From UBA6912 sp963792895 (GTDB lineage: Bacteria > Actinomycetota > Acidimicrobiia > Spongiisociales > UBA5794), in the NCBI GenBank assembly GCA_963792895.1, contig CAWBYA010000001.1, forward strand, positions 62,001-126,000: a stretch of DNA of 64,000 bases, given 5' to 3'. The notes beneath the pieces are model-generated. The model made no database searches and was not told the DNA's origin. It saw nothing but the letters and a program-made list of their open reading frames with translations. Positions 1 to 8,128 of the stretch are shown piece after piece (position 1 is the first letter of the stretch; each line of letters opens with the position of its first letter). Both the position numbers and the translations under genes were made by a program.

Positions 1-797
1 CCCACTGCATCGAACCAGGAACCACGGTCCGGCTGGCCGACTTCGACCCCGCCTCTGTCGATGGGTGGGAGGAAGGCAAGAAGGCCGCCCGCAAGCGATT
101 GGGCAAGCTGCGCGATCGGCTGGCCGAGCTCCAGCATCTCATGTGGGCGGATGGGCGTCATCGCCTGTTGATCGTGCTCCAAGCCATGGACAGTGGCGGG
201 AAGGATGGTGCGATTCGCAAGGTGTTCGAGGGCGTCAACCCCCAGGGTGTGCGGGTGGCGAACTTCAAGGCGCCGAGCAGCCTCGAGCTCGCCCACGACT
301 ATCTGTGGCGGGTCCACGCCAAGACGCCGGGCAACGGGGAGATCGTGATCTTCAACCGCAGCCATTACGAGGACGTGCTGGTCGTGCGGGTACTCGAACT
401 CGTGGCCCCGGAGCGGTGGGAACGCAGGTACGACCACATCAACGCTTTCGAGCGGATGCTCACAGACGAGGGCACGACGATCGTCAAGTTCTACCTCCAC
501 ATCTCGAAGGAGGAGCAGGCGGCGCGTCTCCAAGCACGGCTGGACGACCCGACGAAGCGGTGGAAGTTCAACGCAGGCGACCTCGACCATCGCAAGCGAT
601 GGGACGACTACATGGTTGCCTTCGAGGCGGTGCTCTCTCGAACGAGCGCCGAACACGCCCCGTGGTACGTGGTGCCGGCCAACCACAAGTGGTACCGCGA
701 CGTGGTGATCGCCGAGACGCTGGTTGCGACGCTCGAGGGCCTCGACCTCCGCTACCCGCCCCCAGAGCCGGGCATCGGCGAGATCGAGATCATCTGA
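1..797 (+). CDS. PPK2-family polyphosphate kinase, 5' end missing
   Basis: Transfers phosphate between polyphosphate and nucleotides in the cytoplasm. The reading frame is open from the first bases of the window, so the start lies upstream; about 264 residues are visible. The P-loop reads MDSGGKDG (visible residues about 62-69), the Walker B-type motif FNRSHYED follows, and the lid segment contains DDPTKRWKF. The C-terminal APWYVVPANHKWYRD block and the ADFDP segment before the P-loop resemble class III PPK2 proteins, which act on AMP and ADP; the class is inferred by eye. It converges on rsmB with only 15 nt between the stops, with no clear terminator. An internal TTG at 99 is not the start because homologous sequence continues upstream of it. 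Confidence 0.9.
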   Translation, partial: HCIEPGTTVRLADFDPASVDGWEEGKKAARKRLGKLRDRLAELQHLMWADGRHRLLIVLQAMDSGGKDGAIRKVFEGVNPQGVRVANFKAPSSLELAHDYLWRVHAKTPGNGEIVIFNRSHYEDVLVVRVLELVAPERWERRYDHINAFERMLTDEGTTIVKFYLHISKEEQAARLQARLDDPTKRWKFNAGDLDHRKRWDDYMVAFEAVLSRTSAEHAPWYVVPANHKWYRDVVIAETLVATLEGLDLRYPPPEPGIGEIEII

Positions 798-812
798 CGC
801 CGGGCTGATTCC

Positions 813-2027
813 TCACACATCGAAGACGGTGATGAACATGCCGTCGGTGCCGGTGAGGTGCGGCCCGAGCAGGAGGCCCCCGCCCCACTCCCGTCCAGGG
901 AGGTCGCTGGGCGGCCGACCGCCGAACATCGCGGCAACCTCGGTCGTCTCCTCGGGGAAGACCGTGCACACGGCGTAGACGAGGCGGCCGCCTGGGCGCA
1001 CCAGCCGCCGGGCCGCCTCGAGCAGCGCCCGCTGGCTGCGACCGAGGGCAGCGGGAGCCGCGGGGTCGAGGCGCAGCTTGATCTCCGGCCTGCGACGCAG
1101 GGTTCCGAGCCCGGAGCAGGGGGCATCGACGAGCACGCGGTCGAAGCTCCCTTCCTGAAACGGAGGCTCGGTACCATCCCCAACGACCCAGTGGGCGGTC
1201 ACACCGAGTCGGGCGAGCCGGCGTGCGGCGCCGCGGAGGCGGCGCTCGTGGCGATCGGCGGCGACCAGACGCCCCTCGCCCTGCATTGCGTCCCACAGCG
1301 CGGACGTCTTGTTGCCTGGAGCGGCGGCGAGATCGAGTACATCCATGCCCGGCTTTGCGCCGACGGCAGCGGCGACGGCCGTCGACGACGGGTCCATCAC
1401 GATCGCGGCATCCCCTGCGGCAGCGACGGCGTCCCGATCCGCCACCACGGTGGCGCCGGCGATTCCGGCAACCGGCTCACCGACCACGTGCTCGGCGCCG
1501 GGCCTCCAGCGCACACCGATGCCCGCAGGGGCGAGTGTTGCTGCCAAGAACGCTTCGGCCTCCCGTTCGCCCCATGCGGCTGCCAGGCGGCTCTGGATCC
1601 ACGCGGGGGTGGTCGCTGCACCCACTGCCGCGGGGTCGGGCACGGCGGCGCGACCCGCCACGCGGCGCAGCACGGCATTGACGAATCCTGCGGCGCGTGG
1701 CGAACCACCCTCACGAACGGCTTCGACTGCGCTGTCGACGACGGCGTGGGGCGCTCCCCCGGTCACCAGCTCGGTCACGGCGACCCGCAGCACGCTGCGG
1801 ACGAATGGATCGAGCTCTGCGAGTGGTCGTGAGCTCGCCGAGCGAAGCAGCCCATCGGCAAACGGCACCCAGCGCAAGGTGTCCATCGTGAGCCGGGTCA
1901 CGGGGCTACGCAACTCGTCGGGGAGCGTGTCCGCTCGATCGAGCAAGACGTTGGAGTGAGCACCTTCGTCCACCACTCGGACCACGAGCTCGGCTGTGCG
2001 GAGGCGAGCCGCGACGCCCGGCTTCAC
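813..2027 (-). CDS. rsmB: 16S rRNA (cytosine-967-C5)-methyltransferase RsmB
   Basis: Methylates C967 of 16S rRNA using S-adenosylmethionine. The 404-residue protein has an N-terminal NusB-like RNA-binding domain (about 1-130) and a Rossmann methyltransferase domain with LDLAAAPGNKT (231-241) for cofactor binding, DAPCSG (301-306) and the second cysteine in YAVCT (Cys354); two cysteines are typical of RNA m5C methyltransferases. The start is the GTG at 2027, which overlaps the fmt stop as GTGA. A longer frame reaching 2246 runs inside fmt and lacks family similarity. It is the last gene of the def-fmt-rsmB unit, an order also known in mycobacteria. Confidence 0.95.
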   Translation of the reverse strand: MKPGVAARLRTAELVVRVVDEGAHSNVLLDRADTLPDELRSPVTRLTMDTLRWVPFADGLLRSASSRPLAELDPFVRSVLRVAVTELVTGGAPHAVVDSAVEAVREGGSPRAAGFVNAVLRRVAGRAAVPDPAAVGAATTPAWIQSRLAAAWGEREAEAFLAATLAPAGIGVRWRPGAEHVVGEPVAGIAGATVVADRDAVAAAGDAAIVMDPSSTAVAAAVGAKPGMDVLDLAAAPGNKTSALWDAMQGEGRLVAADRHERRLRGAARRLARLGVTAHWVVGDGTEPPFQEGSFDRVLVDAPCSGLGTLRRRPEIKLRLDPAAPAALGRSQRALLEAARRLVRPGGRLVYAVCTVFPEETTEVAAMFGGRPPSDLPGREWGGGLLLGPHLTGTDGMFITVFDV

Positions 2028-2938
2028 GCGCCTGCCGCCGCTGGCGCGCCGCGCCGGCCATTCAGCCATGCCCTGCCGGACTGCGCCCCCTTCCCGGCGG
2101 GCTGCACCACGTCGAGGCGCAAGCCACCGTCGGCCGTGCCGAGCACCGGATGCCCGTCGACGCCCTCGATCATCCCGGCAGCCGGGCTCGCGGAGACCAC
2201 GGACGCCGCAAGCACTTTGAGGCGGTCGCCGTCCACGGTGAGCCATGCGCTCGGACGCGGGTTGAACGCACGCACCCGGCGCTCGAGGTCTGCGGCGGTC
2301 GTGGCGTGATCGAGCCGCGCCTCCTCAGAGCTGAGCCTTGCCGCATAGGTCGCACCCGCCGAGATCTGGGCCGCGGGCTGCAGCGAACCCGCTATGAACC
2401 CGGGCAAGGTGTCGGAGAGCAGCACTGCGCCGAGGTGGCTCAGCCTTGCCGTCAGAGTTCCTCCAGTCTCGTCGTCGGCGATCGGCGTTTCGATCACAGA
2501 GATGATGGGCCCAGTGTCGAGACCTTCGTCGAGATACATGAGTGAGACGCCCGTCATCTCGTCACCGGCGAGGAGGGATCGTTCTACCGGAGCCGCCCCC
2601 CGCCAGCGCGGCAGCAGTGAGAAGTGGATGTTCACGTAGCCGACCCTGGTGGCTGCGAGCACCTCGGGGCGGAGGATGCGGCCATACGCCACCACAACAC
2701 CGACGTCGAGATCCGGTACGGACCGCACAGCGGCCGCGAGCCCGGCAGCGTCGGCCGGCTGCGCGATGGGCAGTCCCCACTCCTGAGCTGCGAGCTTGAC
2801 CGGTGACGGCACCGGTCGGGAACTGCGGCCCCGAGGCCGGTCCGGCTGTGTCACCACCAGCGCCACGTCGTCGACGTCGAGCAGGGCGGCAAGGGCGGGT
2901 ACGGCCGCAGCAGGGGTGCCGAGAAACACGGAGCGCAT
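2024..2938 (-). CDS. fmt: Methionyl-tRNA formyltransferase
   Basis: Formylates Met-tRNAfMet with 10-formyltetrahydrofolate to make the initiator tRNA. The 304 residues match the usual length. Catalytic residues are visible: Asn103 and His105 in NIHFSLLP, followed by RWRGAAP (111-117), and Asp141 in the DTGP motif. The N-terminal FLGTPAAAVPAL segment is the family start, and the C-terminal part carries the tRNA-binding beta-barrel domain. ATG at 2938 shares one base with the def stop (TGATG), so formylase and deformylase are translated together, as expected for partner enzymes of N-terminal processing. Confidence 0.97.
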   Translation of the reverse strand: MRSVFLGTPAAAVPALAALLDVDDVALVVTQPDRPRGRSSRPVPSPVKLAAQEWGLPIAQPADAAGLAAAVRSVPDLDVGVVVAYGRILRPEVLAATRVGYVNIHFSLLPRWRGAAPVERSLLAGDEMTGVSLMYLDEGLDTGPIISVIETPIADDETGGTLTARLSHLGAVLLSDTLPGFIAGSLQPAAQISAGATYAARLSSEEARLDHATTAADLERRVRAFNPRPSAWLTVDGDRLKVLAASVVSASPAAGMIEGVDGHPVLGTADGGLRLDVVQPAGKGAQSGRAWLNGRRGAPAAAGA

Positions 2939-3444
2939 CAGACCGACGCCTCGGGCAGCCCGAGCGCTTCCTTCCTCAAATCACGGAGAGCGGCCTTGCG
3001 GGTGCGCTTCGGCAGCCGTTCGAGGAGGAGGATGCCGCCGAGGTGGTCGATCTCGTGTTGGAGAACTCGGCCCATCACTTCATCGCCCTCGTACTCGACC
3101 GGCAGCCCGTCGAGGTCGAGGCCGACCGCTTTGGCAAACGCAGGCCGTTCGATCGACCAGAAGCGACCGGGCACGGACAAGCATCCTTCGTCGAACTCCC
3201 ATTCCCCCGAGACCTCGACGATCTCGGGGTTCAGCATCACGAACGGGCCGTCTCCGACGTCCGCCACGAAGATGCGCTTGGAGATCCCGATCTGAGGCGC
3301 CGCAAGGCCGACCCCGGGCGCCTCGTACATCGTCTCCAACATGTCGTCGATGAGCCGCTCGAGGGCACTCGACACGTCATCGACCCGCTCCGCCGGGGTG
3401 CGCAGCACGGGATCGCCAAACGTCCGAATCGGGTAGACCGCCAT
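2938..3444 (-). CDS. def: Peptide deformylase
   Basis: Metalloenzyme removing the formyl group from nascent proteins. The 168 residues contain all three family motifs: GVGLAAPQIG (44-53), EGCLSVPG with metal ligand Cys88, and QHEIDHLGG with His130, Glu131 and His134. The start is the ATG at 3444 (MAVYPIRTFGDPVL); the frame remains open upstream to 3696, but that part is translation of the 91-bp tandem repeats and is not protein-like. First gene of def-fmt-rsmB; its promoter should lie in, or be affected by, the repeat region 3445-3803. Confidence 0.96.
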   Translation of the reverse strand: MAVYPIRTFGDPVLRTPAERVDDVSSALERLIDDMLETMYEAPGVGLAAPQIGISKRIFVADVGDGPFVMLNPEIVEVSGEWEFDEGCLSVPGRFWSIERPAFAKAVGLDLDGLPVEYEGDEVMGRVLQHEIDHLGGILLLERLPKRTRKAALRDLRKEALGLPEASV

Positions 3445-3461
3445 CGAGCCGAGAGCATAGA

Positions 3462-3723
3462 GGCTGCCGCTCCGGCAGCCTTGGCGGCATGGGGTTGGGG
3501 CCCCCATGCCGCACAGCGATGAGCCGCCAGGCGAAGAGCCAACCGCACCCACGGCTGCCGCTCCGGCAGCCTTGGCGGCATGGGGTCGGGGCCCCCATGC
3601 CGCACAGCGATGAGCCGCCAGGCGAAGAGCCAACCGCACCCACGGCTGCCGCTCCGGCAGCCTTGGCGGCATGGGGTTGGGGCCCCCATGCCGCACAGCG
3701 ATGAGCCGCCAGGCGAAGAGCCA
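3462..3723. repeat. Three tandem 91-bp repeats built of nested hairpins, in a divergent intergenic region
   Basis: Units start at 3462, 3553 and 3644; the third stops after 80 bp. They are identical except for one T/C change at the second position of the loop of the larger hairpin (copy 2 has C). Each unit holds an 8-bp perfect hairpin with 3-nt loop (copy 1: 3462-3480), an 11-bp perfect hairpin with 7-nt loop (3484-3494 with 3502-3512), and a TGGCGGC/GCCGCCA pair enclosing the second. There are no T-runs, so these are not ordinary Rho-independent terminators. The block fills most of the 359-bp gap between def (minus) and the VOC gene (plus); the rest of the gap shows only an AGGAGGAAG run 22-30 nt before the VOC start. 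A REP/BIME-like mobile repeat or a structured regulatory element are both possible. Confidence 0.9.
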
Positions 3724-3803
3724 GACTCGAGCGCCGGCCTTTGCCCACCGAGGCGTACAGTTGAACCGGTCCGACGAGGAGGAAGATCGTCATAGCTCCC
3801 CGC

Positions 3804-4196
3804 ATGCGCATCACGGGCCCGGTGTTGGATGCTGCGGATCCGCTCGCCCTGGCGGCCTTCTATCAACGCCTGCTGGGATGGACGATGGTTGAGCGAGAAG
3901 GTCCCCGCCCCGGCTACCCGCCTGAGGACGGGTGGGCGAAGCTGCGCTCGCCGTCTGGGGACATGAAGATCGAGTTCCAATTCGAGCAACACTACGTCCC
4001 GCCCACCTGGCCGCCGGAGCCCGGCCGCCAACAGATGATGATCCACCTCGATATCGAGGTGGATCACCTCGACGCCGGCGTTGCATGGGCAACGGACGCC
4101 GGCGCCCGTCTCGCAGACCACCAGCCCCAAGAAGACGTTCGGGTCATGCTCGACCCCGCAGGACACCCCTTCTGCCTCTTTGCCGTCCCGGCCTGA
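3804..4196 (+). CDS. VOC (glyoxalase/bleomycin-resistance) superfamily protein
   Basis: A single 130-residue vicinal oxygen chelate protein. It begins with RITGPVLDAADPLALAAFYQRLLGW, the standard first beta-alpha unit of the fold, and ends with DPAGHPFCLFAV, the standard last strand. A His in MIHLDIEV and the Glu before it are candidate metal ligands. The closest type by eye is the uncharacterised actinobacterial VOC protein with a PPTWPPE segment; the substrate cannot be told. It stands alone on the plus strand between the divergent def operon and convergent priA, immediately after the tandem repeats. Confidence 0.8.
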   Translation: MRITGPVLDAADPLALAAFYQRLLGWTMVEREGPRPGYPPEDGWAKLRSPSGDMKIEFQFEQHYVPPTWPPEPGRQQMMIHLDIEVDHLDAGVAWATDAGARLADHQPQEDVRVMLDPAGHPFCLFAVPA

Positions 4197-4250
4197 GACA
4201 GCTCGGGGAGCGGGTGCCTGCCGTGCGCGAGGGCGGTTTGCGGCCCCGGC

Positions 4251-6002
4251 TCACAGCCGCACGGGGTCGGCATCGATGCGGACCTTGGCGCCTGCGTCGC
4301 GCCAACGCTGGACCTGGCTGCGCAACTGAACTTTGAAGGGCCGCAGATCCGGGGCGGAGACCAGCCACCGCAAAGCCTCGCCGGAGGGCCCGGGACCGTG
4401 GATGGACGCCGCACCCCCCACGCTGCGCAGCTCGGCGTCGGCCTCCGGCGTGGCATCTGTGATCTCGAGGGCCAAGAGCTGTGTCACGGGCGGAAACCCC
4501 TCCGCCTCCCTCTCGGCGAGAACGGCGCGGAGCAACCCGGTCGGCCGGCCGTGGCGCAGCGCCTCGTAGACCCGATGGGCCGGGTCGGAGGTCTGGATGA
4601 GACATCGGTGCCCGCGACCACGGACGACCCGCAACGCAACCCGGGCGAGCGTCCGCAAGGCATCTTCCTCGGCGCGGTAGTGCGGCGCCATCACCAATGC
4701 ATCGGCGTCGATGACCACCGCTATGGAGACGTTGGCGATCTCCGTCAGGTCGCGCTCGGTGCCGACGGTGATCTTCTGGCCTTCGCCGACGGTGCCGACG
4801 ATGTCGCCGAGCGTCCGCCGCAGCTCTGCCGCCACCCGCCCGACCCCGGCACCGAGGGCTTCGAACCGCTCCCCGCCGCATTCTGCGCAGCTCTCGAGCC
4901 GGGCACCACACCGGGCGCAGACATCACCCCTGCTCGCAGCTGCGCCACACGCCCTGCAGCGCCGCAGCTCCGAGCAGCGCACGCAGCGAAACGCCGCAGC
5001 GTCTCCGCGGCGAGGGACGAAGACGAACGCGTCGCCCCCCGCCCGTACAGCACCGCGGATGGCTCGCACGGTCGCATCCATCACCACTCCCCCGCCCGGC
5101 GGCTCCTCGGATCGGGAAACGACCTCGACCAGCGGCCACACTCGACTCGCCGGCTCATGGATGGCAGGACCTGCCGCCAAGGCCTCGGCCGTCGGCACCG
5201 GGCCGCAGTAGACCATGCTGAAGCGCTCGCTGGTGGCTCGCCGCCGCACGATGTCCCGAACGTGTGTTGTCGGCGTCTGGGGGGCCTTCATGGCCGGCCT
5301 CCCTTCCTCTACCACAACGACGGTGGCCGGGCTGCCCAGCGGCCAGAAGGCGATCTCGCGAGTGCCGACGACGATCTGACCACGACCCACCGCCATGGCG
5401 ACCCAAGCGGCCGTGACGTCCTTGTCGGGCTCCGAGGACGACACGCACCAGACCTTGGTTCCGAGCGCCTCCTCCAGGCCCTCCGCCAGCGCTTTGGCCT
5501 CTGCGACGGTTGGCACGATGACGGCTGCGTTGCGTCCAGCGGTCAGCACCTCAGAGACAAGGCCTGCGATCGGGCTCACCCATGGCCCGCCGCCGATCAG
5601 GTAGTGGCTGCGCGCGTGGCGTCCGGCCGCCGCCGCCGATGTGACATCCGGCAGCGGTGACGGAACATGTAGCGGCCGACCGGCTGCGATCTGGCGGCGT
5701 CGGGCGACATTGGGCGGCCCGCCCTTCGCGAGAAGCGCTGCGACGGGGGCGACGTAGTGGATGGCGCCCCATCGCAACGTCTCGAGCAATCGCGGGGTGA
5801 ACACCGGGTAGTCGCCGACCACGCCGAGCACGTCTCGGAGGTTTCCCGGGTCGGCGCTGTCGCGAAGGTGTGTCACGTAGCCGCGGACCCGTCGCCCGCC
5901 GAGCGGCACCCGAACCAGCGAGCCGACTTCGACACCGCCGAGCGTGTCCGGCACGCGGTACGAGAAGCCGTCGTCGACGGCGAAGGTCGCCAGGTTCGGC
6001 AC
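4251..6002 (-). CDS. priA: PriA-like primosomal protein N' without helicase motifs
   Basis: Homologue of the replication restart protein PriA. The N-terminal DNA-binding domain (FSYRVP, VRVPLGGRRVRGYV) and the central zinc-binding cysteines (Cys340, 343, 349, 352, 362, 365, 372, 375, approximate numbering from the chosen start) are intact. The ATPase core is not: where other PriA proteins have a GxTGSGKTE P-loop this one has YLIGGGPW (about 134-141), and the DEEH box reads VEEGR (about 231-235). Actinobacterial PriA proteins are known to share this loss, so a structural rather than motor role is likely. Start is uncertain: GTG at 6002 avoids overlap with coaBC; GTG at 6062 is an alternative. 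In many actinobacteria metK sits between coaBC and priA; it is absent here. Confidence 0.88.
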   Translation of the reverse strand: MPNLATFAVDDGFSYRVPDTLGGVEVGSLVRVPLGGRRVRGYVTHLRDSADPGNLRDVLGVVGDYPVFTPRLLETLRWGAIHYVAPVAALLAKGGPPNVARRRQIAAGRPLHVPSPLPDVTSAAAAGRHARSHYLIGGGPWVSPIAGLVSEVLTAGRNAAVIVPTVAEAKALAEGLEEALGTKVWCVSSSEPDKDVTAAWVAMAVGRGQIVVGTREIAFWPLGSPATVVVVEEGRPAMKAPQTPTTHVRDIVRRRATSERFSMVYCGPVPTAEALAAGPAIHEPASRVWPLVEVVSRSEEPPGGGVVMDATVRAIRGAVRAGGDAFVFVPRRGDAAAFRCVRCSELRRCRACGAAASRGDVCARCGARLESCAECGGERFEALGAGVGRVAAELRRTLGDIVGTVGEGQKITVGTERDLTEIANVSIAVVIDADALVMAPHYRAEEDALRTLARVALRVVRGRGHRCLIQTSDPAHRVYEALRHGRPTGLLRAVLAEREAEGFPPVTQLLALEITDATPEADAELRSVGGAASIHGPGPSGEALRWLVSAPDLRPFKVQLRSQVQRWRDAGAKVRIDADPVRL

Positions 6003-6019
6003 GACCTGGGCGATGCGAC

Positions 6020-7219
6020 TCAGCGCTCGTCCCCAATGCGCATCCGGCGGATACGATCCCACAGCAGGTCGGCGATGTCCCGCTTCGGCATCAGCTCCCA
6101 AGGCTCGGAGCTCCCGTCGGGCGTCACGAGCGCAACTTCGTTGGTGTCCGTACCGAAGCCAGATCCATCCTTGGCGACATCGTTGGCGACGAGCAGATCG
6201 ACGCCCTTGCGTTGCGCCTTTGCGACCGCCTCATCGAGCGATCCCGTCTCCGCTGCGAACCCGACGAGAAACGGACGCGGGCTCATGGCGGCGATGCCGG
6301 CGAGGATGTCGGGGGTCGGCTCGAGCTCGATGACTGGCGTGCCGTCGGCGCGACGAAGCTTGATGTCCGCCGGGTCACGCGGTCGGAAGTCGGCAACGGC
6401 GGCGGAGAGAACGGCAACATGGCTCTCACCGGCCCGCGACCACACGGCGTGGGCCATCTCCTGGGCAGTTTCGACGGTGACGATCTCGATGTCGCGCCGT
6501 GCTCCCTCGGGCGGGGGTGCCGACGTGACGAGGGTGACGGCAGCGCCTCGGTCTGCCGCCGCCACAGCGATGGCGTTCCCCATCTTCCCCGACGACCGGT
6601 TGCCGATGTAGCGGACCGGATCGATGGCCTCCCGTGTGCCCCCTGCCGACACGAGGACGTGCCAGCCCGCAAGGTCACCGCCTCCGAGCATCCGCACGAT
6701 TTCGGCCAGGATCATGTCGGGATCGGCGAGCCGGCCTGGCCCCTCATCGCCTCCGGCGAGCGGGCCGCTCTCGGGCCCAACGATGGTGTAGCCGTCCGCA
6801 ACGAGGGCGGCGATGTTGCGCCGGGTTGCCGGGTGGTCCCACATCTCGGCGTGCATTGCCGGAGCCACGAGTACGGGCGTGCCCCAGGCGGCCAGCACCG
6901 TGGTCGAGAGCGCGTCGTCGGAGAGACCCGTCGCGAGGCGAGAGAGCGTCGCCGCTGTAGCGGGCACGACCACGACGGCATCCGCCCATCGGGCGAGATT
7001 CGTGTGTGGGCTCGGGTCATCGCCGCCGAAGAGATCGAGCAGCGGTGGGGCTCCAGTGATCGCAGCCAGCGTTTGCGGACCGAGGAACTCGGTGGCCGAG
7101 CGGGTCATGACCGCTCGCACCGCCGCTCCGCGCTCGATGAGACGGCGAGCCAGATAGGCGGCCTTGTAAGCGGCGACACCGCCGGACACGCCGAGCACGA
7201 TCCGGCGCCCGGTCAGCAT
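6020..7219 (-). CDS. coaBC: Bifunctional phosphopantothenoylcysteine decarboxylase / phosphopantothenate-cysteine ligase
   Basis: Second and third steps of coenzyme A synthesis from phosphopantothenate. The 399-residue fusion has an N-terminal FMN-dependent CoaC domain (LGVSGGVAAYKAAYLARRL; PAMHAEMW loop near residue 120) and a C-terminal CTP-dependent CoaB domain (SAGGTREAIDPVRYIGNRSSGKMG, KRKGVDLLVANDV). ATG at 7219 follows the rpoZ stop by 7 nt. Lies in the rpoZ-coaBC-priA run typical of actinobacteria, probably one transcript. Confidence 0.96.
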   Translation of the reverse strand: MLTGRRIVLGVSGGVAAYKAAYLARRLIERGAAVRAVMTRSATEFLGPQTLAAITGAPPLLDLFGGDDPSPHTNLARWADAVVVVPATAATLSRLATGLSDDALSTTVLAAWGTPVLVAPAMHAEMWDHPATRRNIAALVADGYTIVGPESGPLAGGDEGPGRLADPDMILAEIVRMLGGGDLAGWHVLVSAGGTREAIDPVRYIGNRSSGKMGNAIAVAAADRGAAVTLVTSAPPPEGARRDIEIVTVETAQEMAHAVWSRAGESHVAVLSAAVADFRPRDPADIKLRRADGTPVIELEPTPDILAGIAAMSPRPFLVGFAAETGSLDEAVAKAQRKGVDLLVANDVAKDGSGFGTDTNEVALVTPDGSSEPWELMPKRDIADLLWDRIRRMRIGDER

Positions 7220-7226
7220 CGGGAGG

Positions 7227-7463
7227 TCACACCTCTTCGGTCTGGATCTCGAGCGTCACCTTGTCGGCGTCGATCTCCTCGAGTGCGATCGACAACGGCT
7301 TGCGAGACAGCGAGTGGACTTGCGGCGGGACGTAGCTGCCAAATCCCTCGCCGAGCTGGTTGAAGTACGCGTTGATCTGGCGGGCACGACGTGCCGCCAG
7401 CACGACGAGGCCGAAACGGGTCTGCGCCTTCTCCAACACGCGTCCGATGGGGGGCTCGATCAT
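7227..7463 (-). CDS. rpoZ: RNA polymerase omega subunit
   Basis: Small subunit that stabilises assembly of RNA polymerase on beta-prime. The 78-residue protein has the family core VLEKAQTRFGLVVLAARRARQIN (split here as VLEKAQTRFGLVVLAA and RRARQIN) followed by the KPLSIALEEI segment. Start at ATG 7463 (MIEPPIG); the same frame runs upstream without a stop as an artefact. It sits between the P-loop kinase gene and coaBC, as in other actinobacteria. Confidence 0.93.
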   Translation of the reverse strand: MIEPPIGRVLEKAQTRFGLVVLAARRARQINAYFNQLGEGFGSYVPPQVHSLSRKPLSIALEEIDADKVTLEIQTEEV

Positions 7464-7530
7464 GTGAGTGCAATCTCCTGGGCAGGGAACCGGTCGCACG
7501 GGCGTGAACACCGGACGATCAGGACTTCCA

Positions 7531-8121
7531 TCATAGCGCCTGCGGCTGGGCTCCCGGTGGGGCGTGGCCGGCGTCATCGTCGAGGGTTCGGCTTTCGACG
7601 AACTCCCGAATGCGGGCGACAACACCGGTGACGTCGAGAGCCGACGTGTCCACCACGAGGTCGAAATGCGCGGGGTCGGTGTAGTCGATGGCGTAGTAGC
7701 GCCTGTAGCGGTCGAACTCGGAGTGGCTCCTGGCCTCGATCGCGCGTTGCGTCGCTGCCAGGTCGACGTTCTCGTGTTCGACCCCACGTGCTGCGCCGTA
7801 GATTCGCGCAGCTGCGACGTCGGGTCGCACGTCGAGAAACACCTTGATCGACGTTGGGAGGAAGTGCCAGGCGAGGCGGGCGTCGATGACGAAGCCATCT
7901 CGGGTTTCACCGAGGTCACGGGTTCGAGCATCGATCTCGTGATCGATCGCGATGTCGTTCTCCGCGGCCCGCGAGAGCTCGAGGATCGACACGCCGCGTT
8001 CGCTCGCGATCTTCCGCATGAAGTCGCCTGCCGATACGTGATCCAACCCGAGCTGTGCGGCGAGCACCTTCGCAACAGCGCTCTTCCCCGACCCTGGCCG
8101 TCCCGAGATCGAGATGATCAC
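7531..8121 (-). CDS. Archaeal-type cytidylate kinase family protein in the gmk position
   Basis: Predicted (d)CMP kinase of the short archaeal type. The 196-residue protein begins VIISISGRPGSGKSAVAKVL with a clear P-loop, followed by HVSAGDFMRKIASERG and ENDIAIDHEID, which match archaeal Cmk, and near the end RYRRYYAIDYTDPAHFDLVV, the family's C-terminal signature. It lacks guanylate kinase features (no long GMP-binding insert, no SGPSGVGK start). Start is GTG at 8121, 7 nt after the mihF stop. In most actinobacteria this exact place, between mihF and rpoZ, holds gmk. Whether it phosphorylates CMP, GMP or something else is not shown by sequence. Confidence 0.82.
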   Translation of the reverse strand: MIISISGRPGSGKSAVAKVLAAQLGLDHVSAGDFMRKIASERGVSILELSRAAENDIAIDHEIDARTRDLGETRDGFVIDARLAWHFLPTSIKVFLDVRPDVAAARIYGAARGVEHENVDLAATQRAIEARSHSEFDRYRRYYAIDYTDPAHFDLVVDTSALDVTGVVARIREFVESRTLDDDAGHAPPGAQPQAL

Positions 8122-8128
8122 GTTCGTA

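Noticed and set aside
3462..3723. Possible CRISPR array
   Set aside because: Direct tandem copies without spacers, unit too long, and no cas genes in the window.
3237..4166. Minus-strand frame of 309 codons across the tandem repeats, with repeated peptide units
   Set aside because: The repeats come from the 91-bp DNA units, which are not a multiple of three and read in three different frames; the ends overlap def and the VOC gene. No ribosome binding site or domain supports a protein.
4398..5660. Long plus-strand open frame of 420 codons opposite priA
   Set aside because: Low-complexity, Arg/Gly/His-rich translation without domains; it is the antisense shadow of priA in high-GC DNA. The same applies to long frames at 5870-7363, 8989-10959, 12469-13665, 34889-36700, 46512-48299 and 54526-56673.
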